NCBI GenBank assembly: GCA_005502875.1
Contig: SCMV01000009.1
Span: 31,787-95,786, forward strand
Source: Comamonadaceae bacterium 2PF
Lineage (GTDB): Bacteria; Pseudomonadota; Gammaproteobacteria; Burkholderiales; Burkholderiaceae_C
Direction of reading: 5' to 3'
Length of the DNA: 64,000 nt
Under the pieces are notes generated by a model. It did no database searches, was not told the DNA's origin, and worked only from the letters and a program-made list of their open reading frames with translations. This document shows, one piece after another, positions 45,670-55,169 of the stretch. How positions within the stretch are numbered: the stretch's first letter is position 1; the number at the start of each line of letters is the position of its first letter. The position numbers were made by a program, and so were the translations under genes.

Positions 45670-46773
45670 TCAAGGCATGACCTTGACCTGCTTGACGATG
45701 TCCAGCGTGAAGGCCTTCTGCCAAGGTGCATCGGCCTTGAGCAGCTCTTCCTTGACCATGTAGTCGCGCGTGGCCTTCCAGCGCGCTTCGGTCATGGTGC
45801 CCACGCCTTGCGTGGCCGCGTCACCGCTGCCCAGCACCTGCAGCGCCTTCATCTGCTGGATGCCGAAGGCGATCTGCTCGTCGCTCATGTTCGGGTTGTC
45901 CTGCTTGATGAGCGCGTTGCCGGGCGCGGGGTTCTTCAGGTAGCTGACCCAGCCTTTCATCGAGGCTTCGACGAAGCGCTTGACCACGTCGGGCTTGGCC
46001 TTGAGCAGGGTCTGCGTGGTGACGATGCTGGTGCCATAAGGCGGGTAGCCGTCGTCTGCGAACAGGAAGAACTTGTGCGGCACGCCCTTCTTCATGGCCT
46101 GGAAGGGCTCGGAAGACGGGTAGGCCTGCTGCGCCACGTTGGTGTCGGCGAAGAAGGGCTGCAGGTTGAAGGTGTAGGGCCGGGTCTGCTCGTCCTTGAA
46201 GTCGTACTTCGACTTCAGCCAGGGCCACCAGCTGGTGCGGTTGTTGCCGGCCACGAGGATGGTGCGCGTCTTCAGGTCGGCCAGCGACTTCACGTCGCCA
46301 TGCGTGAGCATGCCTTGCAGGTCCTTCTGAAAGCTCGCGGCCACGGTGACCACGGGCAGGCCCTTCTCGACGCCCGAGAGCACCTGGAAGTCGTAGCCGA
46401 TGATGAGGTCGGCCTGACCGGCGCTGAGCAGTTGCATGCCGTTGACCTGTGGGCCGCCCATCTTGATGGTCACGTCCAGGCCGGCCTGTTTGTACAGGCC
46501 TGTGGCCACCGCCTGGTAGAAGCCGCCGTGTTCGGCCTGGGCGTACCAGCTGGTCAGGAAGGTGAGTTTTTCTTGCGCGTGAGCGGGGCGGTGCAGGGCC
46601 GAAGCCAGCAAGGCCAGGCCGCCCAGCGCGAGGGCGTGCAGGTGGCGACGCGAAGGGCGCAGCTTGGCGAGCGACCTGGGTGCAGACGCAGGTGCGACCT
46701 TGAACGCAGACGCAGAAAGCGAGGGAGAGACTGAGAAGCCGAAAGAAGGAAGCTGACGAAGCCGGTTGAACAT
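45670..46773 (-). CDS. NMT1/THI5-like ABC transporter substrate-binding protein
   Basis: This 367-residue periplasmic protein has an N-terminal Ser/Ala-rich region and signal (about 1-67, ending in AHAQEK). The body has the THI5/NMT1-like fold (LTFLTSWYAQAEHGGFYQAVATGLYKQAGLDVTIKMGGPQ). This family binds thiamine precursors, pyrimidines, riboflavin and other planar heterocycles. That fits an 8-oxoguanine deaminase-like enzyme and Rieske oxygenase downstream. AGAGGT precedes the ATG at 46773. Confidence 0.9.
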   Translation of the reverse strand: MFNRLRQLPSFGFSVSPSLSASAFKVAPASAPRSLAKLRPSRRHLHALALGGLALLASALHRPAHAQEKLTFLTSWYAQAEHGGFYQAVATGLYKQAGLDVTIKMGGPQVNGMQLLSAGQADLIIGYDFQVLSGVEKGLPVVTVAASFQKDLQGMLTHGDVKSLADLKTRTILVAGNNRTSWWPWLKSKYDFKDEQTRPYTFNLQPFFADTNVAQQAYPSSEPFQAMKKGVPHKFFLFADDGYPPYGTSIVTTQTLLKAKPDVVKRFVEASMKGWVSYLKNPAPGNALIKQDNPNMSDEQIAFGIQQMKALQVLGSGDAATQGVGTMTEARWKATRDYMVKEELLKADAPWQKAFTLDIVKQVKVMP

Positions 46774-47119
46774 GGCAGACCTCTGGCCGGTTGGGTGGGG
46801 TGAACCTCCGGTGGCCTCGAGGGGCTGATGCGTCGATGGCGAAGCCAGTGAGGCTTCGCGGCACCCGACACCCAGCCGCCCCGTGGGCCACCGTCGTCGG
46901 GAGCAATTTCCTGTTGGCCAAGGCGAGGACCGCCGTGCACCAGACTGAACGCTTCTACTCCGTCTGTTTGATCTAACGCAAACGGCGTGCCTGCTCGCGT
47001 GCGCCGTTGTGGTGCGTGGCCGCAGCGGCGCCGGGCAAGAAAAAAGGGCGACGCCTCGCGTCACCCTCGGGTGCGTTGCCCTCGGCGATGGCCGGGGCAG
47101 CAGGTCGTTTACCCAGGTT
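46774..47119. other. intergenic region between two - strand operons
   Basis: These 346 bases hold the promoter region of the ABC importer operon and the terminator of the phospholipase operon (47040-47066). An inverted repeat AACGGCG...CGCCGTT lies at 46981-47008 (14-base spacer). No gene with a believable start or composition is visible. Confidence 0.6.
47040..47066 (-). terminator. intrinsic terminator of the phospholipase C - PEP-CTERM operon
   Basis: Read on the - strand, GGGTGACGC-GAG-GCGTCGCCC forms a 9-bp stem (one G-T pair) followed by six T. It stands 53 bases past the PEP-CTERM stop codon. Confidence 0.8.
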
Positions 47120-47779
47120 TCAGCCTTGGCGACGACGCAGGCCCGCCACCAGGCCCAGCGCGGCCAGGCCCGCCAACAGGCTGGCCACCGAAGAGGCCTC
47201 TGGCACCGCCGAGGTCAGCTTGAACGACAGGTTGTCGGCGTATCCATCGTTGTCGCCACCGCCGAGCCGCTCCATGGACAGCGAGAACATCAGGCTGGTC
47301 GTGCCGGTGGGCAGCAGGCCCGATGCCTGGCGCAGCACCAGGCCGGTCTGGTTGCCACGGTCTGCCGGGCCGACCGGCCCGATCGCAGCGTGACCGATCT
47401 CGCTGCTGCTGGCGTCCAGGAAGGACACGTACAGCAGCGCGTTGTCTTCCTGCGCCAGCCAGCCACCGAGCCAGCCACTGAGGTCATAGCTCAGCGACTG
47501 ACCGGCCAGCGCGCCCAGGTCGAGCCACTGGTAGGCCGCAGCGCGCGCGCCGGTGCCGGTGAACATGCCCAGGCCGCGGTCCACGGGGCCGGGCTGCGTG
47601 GGCTTGACCCAGTTGTCGCCATAGGCCACCGACTGGATGGGGCTGTAGCCATCGAAGACCGTCCAGCCGCTGATGCCGGCTTCGGCGTCGCCGTTGACGA
47701 TGAGGTTGCTGCCCAGGGACTGGGCTTGCGCGCCCAGCGTGAAGGACAGGAGCGCCAGGGCGCATGCTTGCTTGATCAT
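47120..47779 (-). CDS. PEP-CTERM sorting domain protein
   Basis: This 219-residue exported protein has a signal peptide (MIKQACALALLSFTLGAQAQ). The body starts LIVNGDAEAGISGWTVFDGYSP, the opening of a carbohydrate-binding-like beta-sandwich seen in many PEP-CTERM proteins. The C-terminus has VPEASSVASLLAGLAALGLV and basic LRRRQG. Such proteins are handed to exosortase and may end in the matrix. It starts 23 bases after the phospholipase C stop, with GGAG before the ATG. Confidence 0.9.
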   Translation of the reverse strand: MIKQACALALLSFTLGAQAQSLGSNLIVNGDAEAGISGWTVFDGYSPIQSVAYGDNWVKPTQPGPVDRGLGMFTGTGARAAAYQWLDLGALAGQSLSYDLSGWLGGWLAQEDNALLYVSFLDASSSEIGHAAIGPVGPADRGNQTGLVLRQASGLLPTGTTSLMFSLSMERLGGGDNDGYADNLSFKLTSAVPEASSVASLLAGLAALGLVAGLRRRQG

Positions 47780-47802
47780 GTGTACTCCAGGGTTCGAAGG
47801 GG

Positions 47803-49992
47803 TCAGATGCGGAACTGGTCGAGCAAGGCGGTGCCGCCCATCGCGGGGTCGCTGACCGAGGGCTCGCCGTTCTCGATGTGGCCGGCCAGGCGGCGACCAA
47901 AGCCCGTCAACTCCTTGACGCGCAGCAGGTGGTCGTACCAGCGGTGGTCGGGGTCGACCGGCACGCGCACGGTCTGCGTGCCGCCGGCGGGCACGGCCCA
48001 GATGCGGGTGCTGTCGTCGCCATAACGCAGGGCCTGCAGCGTGAAGGTGGCGGTGCTGGTGCCCGCGTTGCTCAGCGTCAGCACCAGCTCCAGGTTGACG
48101 CGGTCGGCCTGGACGCGCACCTCGGGGCGGGGCTGCACGGTGCCGGCGCGCGGCAGGGCCCCGGCGACGTGCCGGTGAAAGCCGTTGGGGCCGAGCACCC
48201 ACAGGTCGTAGGCCGAGCCGGTGGCCATGGCCCATTGGCCTTCGAGTTGCTTGCCGGCTTCAACCGTGTAGCGACGCGGGGCCTCTTGCAGCGACAAGCG
48301 GTTGTAGACGTGGAAGACCGCGCCGGCTTCGCCCGTGTTGTCGAAGCGCAGGGTCACGCCATTCGTGCCCACGCTGGCTTGCACCTGCAGGTCGTAAGGC
48401 AAGGCGCGGGCCGGGCGCACGCCGGCTTGCTGCACCGGGGCCACCAGGCTGGTGGGCGTGGCGGGCATCTTGGTGTTGGTCAGCAGCACCGAGCGGGCAC
48501 GCAGCGCGGCCGTGGCCGGCAGGTCCTGCACGAAGGCGCTGTCTTCGGGGTTGGCGAAGTCGAAGCAGCTGGTGAGGTCGCCGCTGACGGCGCGGCGCCA
48601 CGGCGTGATCAGCGGCTCTTCGACACCAAAACGAGACTCGATGAAGCGGATCACCGAGGTGTGGTCGTGCACCTGCGAGTTGACCCAGCCGCCCTTGGTC
48701 CACGGCGAGATGACGTACATCGGCACGCGCGGGCCCATGCCGTAGGCGCGGTGGTGGTAGCGCGCGTCCGAGCCGTTGAGCACGTGGTGGTACTCGCCGG
48801 TGGTGTCCACGGTCGAGGCGCCCGCCAGCTTGGCCTTGGCCGGGTCGGCGTCGTACGTCAGGTACGAAGGCGCGGCCGGCGGCGGCATGTGGTCGAAGAA
48901 GCCGTCGTTCTCATCGAAGTTGATGAACAGCACGGTCTTGGCCCAGACCTCGGGGTTGGCCGTGAGCGCTTCGAGCACGCGTGCGGTGTAGTCGGCGCCC
49001 GATGCGGGGCTGGAGGGGCCGGGGTGCTCGGAGCCTTCGGCGGTGGCCACGATCCAGCTGACCTGGGGCAGCTTGTTGGCCAGCACGTCGGCCTTGAGCT
49101 GGTCGAGGTCGCGGGTGCTGATGCCGCGCTCGCGCAGTTGTTGCGAGTAGCCGGGGCGCTGGTACCAGGCGTTGCGGAAGGGGCGGAAACCTGCGAGCGA
49201 GTTGTCGGTGAAGTTGTCCGCCATGTTCTGGTAGACCTGCCAGGTGACGCCGGCGGCCTGCAGGCGCTCGGGGTAGGTCGTCCAGGTGTAGTCGGTGGCG
49301 GGGTTCTCGTTGAACCAGTCGCGGCTGTTGTCGGTCGAGGGGCCGCCGGCGATGGCCAGCGGGTCGTTGCCGCCGCTCCACAGGAACAGGCGGTTGGTGT
49401 TGGTGCCGGTCTGCGTGGCGCAGTGGTAGTGGTCGCACAGCGTGAAGGCGCGGGCCAGCGCGAACTGGAAGGGCAGGTCGGCTTCCTTGTAGTGGCCCAG
49501 CGAATGCGGCTGCTTGGCGGCCGGCCAGTTGTTCATGCGGCCTTCGTCCCAGGCGGCCTGGGCGTCGGTCCAGCTGTGCGGCGTGCCGGCCACGCGCATG
49601 ACGTTGAAGTCCTGCTGCGTGTTGAGGTGAAAGGGCGCGATGGCGGTGCGGGTGCTGCCCCAGCCCGGGCGGCCCGGCACGGCGGCGGCGCCACCGACGG
49701 GCTGCACGAACACGCTCTTGCGCGTGAAGGTGCCGGCGCGGTCCATCACGGGGATGGGGAAGGGGTCGGCGAAACCGCGCACGCCGGGCAGCGTGCCGAA
49801 GTAGTGGTCGAAGGAGCGGTTCTCTTGCGTCAGCACGACGATGTGCTCGACGTCCTGCAGGGTGCCGGTGCGGCGGTCGGCCTCGATGGCCAGCGCGCGC
49901 TGGATGACGGGCGGGAAGCTGGCCAGCGCGGCGCTCGCACCGGCGGCCTGACCCAGCGTCCGCAGGAAACTGCGACGGTCTTGATTGGACAT
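47803..49992 (-). CDS. plcC: phosphocholine-specific phospholipase C
   Basis: This 729-residue exported enzyme has a Tat signal (MSNQDRRSFLRTLGQAAGASAALASF). The phosphoesterase domain (about 45-490) contains VLTQENRSFDHYFGTLPGVRGF and INFDENDGFFDHMPPP. Two C-terminal beta-rich DUF756-like domains follow (about 530-720). It hydrolyses phosphatidylcholine to diacylglycerol and phosphocholine. This length and domain set match secreted phospholipases C of Pseudomonas and Burkholderia. The next gene encodes a PEP-CTERM protein in the same operon. The gene symbol is assigned by similarity. Confidence 0.92.
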   Translation of the reverse strand: MSNQDRRSFLRTLGQAAGASAALASFPPVIQRALAIEADRRTGTLQDVEHIVVLTQENRSFDHYFGTLPGVRGFADPFPIPVMDRAGTFTRKSVFVQPVGGAAAVPGRPGWGSTRTAIAPFHLNTQQDFNVMRVAGTPHSWTDAQAAWDEGRMNNWPAAKQPHSLGHYKEADLPFQFALARAFTLCDHYHCATQTGTNTNRLFLWSGGNDPLAIAGGPSTDNSRDWFNENPATDYTWTTYPERLQAAGVTWQVYQNMADNFTDNSLAGFRPFRNAWYQRPGYSQQLRERGISTRDLDQLKADVLANKLPQVSWIVATAEGSEHPGPSSPASGADYTARVLEALTANPEVWAKTVLFINFDENDGFFDHMPPPAAPSYLTYDADPAKAKLAGASTVDTTGEYHHVLNGSDARYHHRAYGMGPRVPMYVISPWTKGGWVNSQVHDHTSVIRFIESRFGVEEPLITPWRRAVSGDLTSCFDFANPEDSAFVQDLPATAALRARSVLLTNTKMPATPTSLVAPVQQAGVRPARALPYDLQVQASVGTNGVTLRFDNTGEAGAVFHVYNRLSLQEAPRRYTVEAGKQLEGQWAMATGSAYDLWVLGPNGFHRHVAGALPRAGTVQPRPEVRVQADRVNLELVLTLSNAGTSTATFTLQALRYGDDSTRIWAVPAGGTQTVRVPVDPDHRWYDHLLRVKELTGFGRRLAGHIENGEPSVSDPAMGGTALLDQFRI

Positions 49993-50199
49993 GGTTGCTC
50001 TCGGATGGGGTGGACAGGGCGGCGCGCCGAGGAGCGACTGTAGGGACGCGAGGTGTCAGCTGCTTGGCCGGGTGGCGAGCTCATTGGCAGGGGCGCAAAT
50101 CGGACATGGGTGCACGTGCGCGGACACGCTGAGCCGCCGGGGCCGCATCGCTGTTGCGTTCGCTGACAGCGCCTGGCGTCGTGCGGCTATGCTGGCCGC

Positions 50200-51369
50200 A
50201 TGCCCTCATTTGCCCCTGCTCTCGAGCCCACCTTGCGCTCTCGCCTGCCCGCCGTGGGCACGACCATCTTCTCCGTGATGTCGGCCCTGGCGCAGGAGCA
50301 CGGCGCGCTCAACCTCTCGCAAGGCTTCCCTGATTTCGAGCCGCCGGCCGAGCTTTTGAGGCTGCTCGACCAGGCCGCGCGAGGCGGACACAACCAGTAC
50401 GCGCCCATGGCCGGCATGCCGGTGCTGCGCGAAGCCATCGCGGCCAAGGTCGAGCAGCTCTACGGCGCGAAGTACGACGTGGCCCACGAGGTCACGGTCA
50501 CGGCGGGTGCCACGCAAGCGCTGTTCACGGCCATTGCGGCGCTGGTGCACCCGGGCGACGAGGTCATCGTCTTCACGCCGGTCTATGACAGCTACGCGCC
50601 CTCGGTCGAGCTCCAGGGCGGCAAGGTGGTCTACGCCGACCTGGCTCCACCTGGCTACCGCCCCGACTGGGTCGCCGTGAAGGCGCTGGTGACGCCGCGC
50701 ACCCGCATGATCGTCATCAACAGCCCGCACAACCCGACGGGCACGGTCTGGACGGCCGATGACATGCAGGCCCTGGCCGACATCGTGCGCGGCACCGGCA
50801 TCGTGGTGCTGTCCGACGAGGTCTACGAGCACATGGTGTTCGACGGTGCGCGCCACGAGAGCGTGATGCGTCACCCCGAGCTGGCCGAGCGCAGCGTCGT
50901 GGTCTCCAGCTTCGGCAAGACCTACCACGCCACCGGCTGGAAGGTGGCCTACGCGCTGGCCCCGCGCGAGCTGATGGCCGAGTTCCGCAAGGCGCACCAG
51001 TTCATCGTCTTCACGGTGCACGCGCCCTCGCAGGTGGCCCTGGCCGAGTTCATGACGCGGCCCGGCTGGTATGAGCAATTGCTGGCGCTGTACCAGGGCA
51101 AGCGCGACATCTTCCGTCAAGCGCTGTCGGGTTCGCGCTTCGAGCTGCTGCCCTGCCAGGGCACCTACTTCCAGTGCGTCAAGTACGCGGCCATCAGCGA
51201 CGAGGGCGACCGCGCCTTCGTGGAGCGCCTGACCCGCGAACATGGCGTGGCGGCCATCCCGGTGTCGGCCTTTTACCCCGATGGGCGGGACCACGGCGTC
51301 ATCCGCTTTTGCTTCGCCAAGTCGGCCGACACGCTCAGTGGGGCCCTGGAGCGCTTGGTCCAGCTCTGA
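50200..51369 (+). CDS. PLP-dependent aminotransferase (methionine aminotransferase-like)
   Basis: This 389-residue class I/II aminotransferase has the PLP-binding Lys in SSFGKTYHATGWKVAY and other family landmarks: NLSQGFPDFEPP near the N-terminus, PHNPTGTVW and SDEVYEHMVFDG. The sequence is close to the YbdL/KAT group that transaminates methionine and aromatic amino acids. It is a cytosolic amino-acid enzyme. It is divergent from the phospholipase gene. Confidence 0.92.
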   Translation: MPSFAPALEPTLRSRLPAVGTTIFSVMSALAQEHGALNLSQGFPDFEPPAELLRLLDQAARGGHNQYAPMAGMPVLREAIAAKVEQLYGAKYDVAHEVTVTAGATQALFTAIAALVHPGDEVIVFTPVYDSYAPSVELQGGKVVYADLAPPGYRPDWVAVKALVTPRTRMIVINSPHNPTGTVWTADDMQALADIVRGTGIVVLSDEVYEHMVFDGARHESVMRHPELAERSVVVSSFGKTYHATGWKVAYALAPRELMAEFRKAHQFIVFTVHAPSQVALAEFMTRPGWYEQLLALYQGKRDIFRQALSGSRFELLPCQGTYFQCVKYAAISDEGDRAFVERLTREHGVAAIPVSAFYPDGRDHGVIRFCFAKSADTLSGALERLVQL

Positions 51370-51505
51370 AGTCGCTTTTCCTCCCTCAGTGAGAACCCGA
51401 AGTCAATAGGGGCAATCGGTTACATCGCTTGCGAGTGGTCGCGGCTGTGCGCTCCGATGGGGCACCGACAATCTCCCACTGCATTCGATCGAGGGGTGGT
51501 TTCAC

Positions 51506-52549
51506 ATGGCTTGGCTTCGTTGTATGGCCGCGGCGGTTTGCGCCGCATCGCTTTTGTCGGCTCCTGCGCAAGCCGCGCAGAAGGTCTGCGTCTACGACTT
51601 CATCGGCGCGTCCGGTGACCTGTTCAACATGGTCCGCGACTACGCCCTGGCCATGCAGCGCGACGGCGTCTTCCTCGAACTCAAGGGCTACAACGACGAG
51701 GCAGCGGCGCTGGAGGCCTACAAAAGCGGCCAGTGCGATGGCTTCGTCGGCACCGCCTTCCGCTCGCGCCAGTTCAACGCCGTGGCCGGCTCCATCGACT
51801 CGCTGGGCGCGACCACCATCGTGCGCAAGGGCAACGTCGACATGCCGGCTTCGTACGAGGTCATGCGCAAGCTGATCCAGACCTACGCGGCGCCCTCTCC
51901 CCAGGTCGCCAAGCTGATGACCAACGGCGAGCACGAGGTGGCCGGCATCGCCCCGGCCGGTGCCGCCTACCCCTTTGTCAACGACCGCAAGCTCAGCTCG
52001 GTCGAAGCCCTGGCGGGCAAGCGCATCGTGGCCTTCGACTACGACAAGGCGCAGGCGGCCATGATCCAGCGCATCAAGGCCATCCCCGTGTCGGCCACCA
52101 TCTCGAACTTTCACCTCAAGTTCAACGGCGGTCAGGCGGACATGATGGCCGCGCCCACCATCGCCTACCAGCCGCTGGAGCTCAGCAAGGGCCTGGGCAG
52201 CAAGGGTGGCGTGGTGCGCTTCCCGCTGCTGCTGGTGTCCTACCAGATGGTCATCCGCCACGACCGCTTCCCCGACGGCTTTGGCGCGAGGTCGCGCACC
52301 TTCTGGGCCGGGCAGTTCGACCGCATGCTGCAGCTCATCCGCCGCGCGGACACCACCATCCCGCCTTCGCAATGGGTTGACCTGGATGCGGACGACGCCG
52401 TCAAGTACACGCTGCTGCTGCGCGAGTCGCGCATCCAGCTCACGCAGCAAGGCCTGTATGACAAGCGCGGCCTGAAGGTGCTCAAGCGCATCCGCTGCCA
52501 CGTCAACCCGGGCGACGCGGAGTGCGAGACCAAACTCGAAGAGGAATGA
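51506..52549 (+). CDS. putative periplasmic solute-binding protein
   Basis: This 347-residue protein has a signal peptide (about 1-24, ending in AQAAQK). The mature part resembles TRAP-type or extracytoplasmic solute receptors of an uncharacterised family (VYDFIGASGDLFNMVRDYALAM, DGFVGTAFRSRQFN, RIVAFDYDKAQAAMIQRI). It has two domains, to judge from length and spacing. No transporter membrane subunit lies nearby, so the role is unknown. The C-terminus has paired Cys and an acidic end. Confidence 0.6.
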   Translation: MAWLRCMAAAVCAASLLSAPAQAAQKVCVYDFIGASGDLFNMVRDYALAMQRDGVFLELKGYNDEAAALEAYKSGQCDGFVGTAFRSRQFNAVAGSIDSLGATTIVRKGNVDMPASYEVMRKLIQTYAAPSPQVAKLMTNGEHEVAGIAPAGAAYPFVNDRKLSSVEALAGKRIVAFDYDKAQAAMIQRIKAIPVSATISNFHLKFNGGQADMMAAPTIAYQPLELSKGLGSKGGVVRFPLLLVSYQMVIRHDRFPDGFGARSRTFWAGQFDRMLQLIRRADTTIPPSQWVDLDADDAVKYTLLLRESRIQLTQQGLYDKRGLKVLKRIRCHVNPGDAECETKLEEE

Positions 52550-52611
52550 GCCAGCCGATCAGGGCCTGACGCCCACACAATCAGGGCATCGCACGAAACG
52601 GAGCCGACACC

Positions 52612-53682
52612 TTGTCTGCCTTGCCCGCCCTGATGACCGAGATCGGCTTTTCGCAACCCGGCGGCCCCGAGGTGCTCCAGCCGCGCCGTGTGCCCGTGCC
52701 GCAACCCGGGCCCGGCCAGGTGCTGGTGAAGGTCCGCGCAGCCGGCGTGAACCGGCCCGACGTGCTGCAAAGGCGGGGCCTGTACCCCATGCCGCCAGGC
52801 GTCACCCCCGTGCCGGGCCTGGAGGTCGCCGGCGAGGTGGTCGCCGTGGGAGCGCCGGATGACAAGCCGGTCTCCTTGGGCCATGGCGGGCATGCGGGCC
52901 AGGCCGCCCCAAGCCCCGGCCTCGCAAAACCAGGCTTTCAGGTCGGCGATGAGGTCTGCGGCCTCACCGACGGCGGCGGCTACGCCGAGTTCTGCCTGGT
53001 GCCGGCCAGCCAGCTGTTGCCCAAACCCGCTGCGCTGGACTTCGTGCACGCGGCAGCACTGCCCGAAACCTTTTTCACCGTCTGGGCCAACCTGTTCATG
53101 ATGGGCCGCGCCCGCGCAGGCGAGACCTTGCTCGTGCACGGCGGCACCAGTGGCATCGGCATGACGGCGCTGATGCTGGCGCGCGAGTTCGGCTTGCGCG
53201 CGGTGTCCACCGATGGCGGGCCCGAGAAGGGCGAGGTGGCGCGTCGCTTCGGCGCCGAGCTCAGCATCGACCATCGCACGCAAGACTTCCTGCCCGAGGT
53301 GATGGCCTGGTCTGGCGGACGTGGCGTGGACCTGGTGCTCGACATCCTGGGGGCCTCGGCCTTCGAGCGCAACCTCTCGGTCCTGCGCAAGGACGGGCGC
53401 CTGCTGCTGATCGGCTTCATGGGCGGCGACAAGGTCGAGTCGCTCAGCATCATGCCCATCCTGCTCAAGCGCCTGGTGGTCACGGGCTCGACCATGCGGG
53501 CGCGCACACCGGCTGAAAAAGCCGAGATCGCGCAGCAGCTACAGGACAAGGTCTGGCCGGTGCTGGCCGCCGGGCGTTGCGCCCCGCACGTGCACCGCAC
53601 CTTCGCACTCGATCAGGCCGCCGAGGCGCACCGCCTCATGGAAAGCCGCCAGCACGTCGGCAAGATCGTGCTGATCACCTGA
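52612..53682 (+). CDS. NAD(P)H-quinone oxidoreductase (MDR family, PIG3-like)
   Basis: This 356-residue zinc-free medium-chain dehydrogenase/reductase starts at a TTG preceded by GGAG. The cofactor site is in LVHGGTSGIGMTALMLA (about 168-184), and LRKDGRLLLIGFMGG follows. It should reduce quinones or enones with NADPH in the cytosol. It has about 25 extra residues, rich in Gly/Pro/His, at about 82-106, in a loop where relatives are short. An ATG at 52633 is possible but has no ribosome site. Confidence 0.88.
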   Translation: MSALPALMTEIGFSQPGGPEVLQPRRVPVPQPGPGQVLVKVRAAGVNRPDVLQRRGLYPMPPGVTPVPGLEVAGEVVAVGAPDDKPVSLGHGGHAGQAAPSPGLAKPGFQVGDEVCGLTDGGGYAEFCLVPASQLLPKPAALDFVHAAALPETFFTVWANLFMMGRARAGETLLVHGGTSGIGMTALMLAREFGLRAVSTDGGPEKGEVARRFGAELSIDHRTQDFLPEVMAWSGGRGVDLVLDILGASAFERNLSVLRKDGRLLLIGFMGGDKVESLSIMPILLKRLVVTGSTMRARTPAEKAEIAQQLQDKVWPVLAAGRCAPHVHRTFALDQAAEAHRLMESRQHVGKIVLIT

Positions 53683-53745
53683 GGCCAGTCTTGTGGCGCT
53701 GAGCCCCCCGGGGCAGGTGCCCAGGGGTCATGGCCGTGGGCCGTT

Positions 53746-55062
53746 TTACGCCGTGAACAAGCGCTTCGCGTACAGCCCCAGGCCCGTGGCCACCGAGGCC
53801 AGGCGGTCGCCACGCACCGCGCGAGCGCCCGGGAAGGCGGCCTGCAGCGCGTCCGTCAGCAGCTTCAGGCCGGTGGAGCCCCCGGTGAAGTACAGCGCAC
53901 CCAGTTGTTCGGGCTTGAGGCCTGCCTGCTGCACGGTGTCGCGCGCGCAAGCCACGATGCGCTCCAGGTCGGCGCGCAGGGCCTGATCGGCCTGGTCGGC
54001 ATCCAGCCCGTTGTGCAGGCCCGCTTCGATCAGGCCCAGGTCGATGTCGGTGGCGCCACCTTCGGCCACCGCGATCTTGGCGGCCTCGGCGCGGCCCACC
54101 AGCGCGTGGCCCAGGCGTTCGCTGACCACCTTCATCAGGCGGCGGTGGTGCGCGGGCTCGCCATAAAACTCCACCATGTTGCGCAGCTCGGCCACGCGCG
54201 AGGGCTGGTACACGGTGTTGATGAGGTGCCAGGTGGTCAGGTCGAAGTAGACGCGGCTGGGCACGGGGCGCGGCGGCTGGCCGAGCACGCTGGGGCCAAA
54301 GCCGCCCAGGCCGAGCATGGGCATGATGCGCGCCAGCGAGAGGTGGCGGTCGAAGTCGGTGCCGGCGATGTGGATGCCGTGGTTGGCCAGGATGTCGTCG
54401 CGGCGTTCTGTGCGCCGGGCGCGCTCGGGGCCCACGCGCACCACCGAGAAGTCGGAGGTGCCGCCGCCGATGTCGGCCACCAGCACGTGTTCTTCCTGCG
54501 TGCAGTGCTGCTCGAAGTCGAAGGCCGCCGCGATGGGCTCGAACTGGAAGGCGATGTCGGCAAAGCCCACCGCGCGCGCGGCGGCTTCGAGCGAGGCCTG
54601 GGCGGCGGCGTCGCGCTCGGGCTCGTCGTCCACGAAGTACACGGGGCGGCCCAGCACCACCTGCTTGAGCGGCTGGCCCCCCGCTTTTTCAGCCTGGTTG
54701 CGCAGGTGGCGCAGGTAGCCGGTGACGATGTCGAGGTAGCGCACGCCCAGGCCCTGGCCCACTTCGGTGGTCTGGTCGATCAGGGCGGTGCCCAGCACGC
54801 TTTTCATGGAGCGCATCAGGCGGCCTTCGTAGCCGTCGATGTAGGCCTGCACGGCGGCGCGCCCGAAGCAGCGAGGCAGGGTGTCGTCGCCTCCCGGGCC
54901 GGGCAAGGCCGCGGGCGGCAGGTCGTCGGCGTCGGTGCAGTAGAACACCGCGGTGGGCATGGTCAGCTGTTCGCCTTCCAGGGGCACCAGGCGCATGCCC
55001 GAGTCGGCCTCGATGGCGATGGCCGAGTTGGAGGTGCCGAAGTCGATGGCGCAGAAGTTCAT
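53746..55062 (-). CDS. Hsp70-family protein (YegD-like)
   Basis: This 438-residue actin-fold ATPase has phosphate-1 (CAIDFGTSNSAIAIE, about 4-18), phosphate-2 (VLVADIGGGTSDFSVVRVG) and adenosine (YFTGGSTGLKLLTDAL) motifs. It has the nucleotide-binding domain of Hsp70 but no recognisable substrate-binding domain, as in YegD. The role of YegD-like proteins is not settled. A long catalytic insertion is visible around 230-290. It is convergent with the quinone oxidoreductase gene. Confidence 0.9.
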   Translation of the reverse strand: MNFCAIDFGTSNSAIAIEADSGMRLVPLEGEQLTMPTAVFYCTDADDLPPAALPGPGGDDTLPRCFGRAAVQAYIDGYEGRLMRSMKSVLGTALIDQTTEVGQGLGVRYLDIVTGYLRHLRNQAEKAGGQPLKQVVLGRPVYFVDDEPERDAAAQASLEAAARAVGFADIAFQFEPIAAAFDFEQHCTQEEHVLVADIGGGTSDFSVVRVGPERARRTERRDDILANHGIHIAGTDFDRHLSLARIMPMLGLGGFGPSVLGQPPRPVPSRVYFDLTTWHLINTVYQPSRVAELRNMVEFYGEPAHHRRLMKVVSERLGHALVGRAEAAKIAVAEGGATDIDLGLIEAGLHNGLDADQADQALRADLERIVACARDTVQQAGLKPEQLGALYFTGGSTGLKLLTDALQAAFPGARAVRGDRLASVATGLGLYAKRLFTA

Positions 55063-55169
55063 GTCAGCAAGCCGCGTCAGGCGGTGAGAAAGCGGCGGTC
55101 AGGCAGCGGGTCGGGGGCCGCTGTGGCAGCGGGGGGCGCGATTGTAGGCGGTCATGGCGGCGGGGCGTT

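Noticed and set aside
47878..50043. A 721-residue open frame opposite the phospholipase C gene
   Set aside because: It is antisense to a well-recognised gene and has the Val/Gly/Ala/His-rich composition of a shadow frame.
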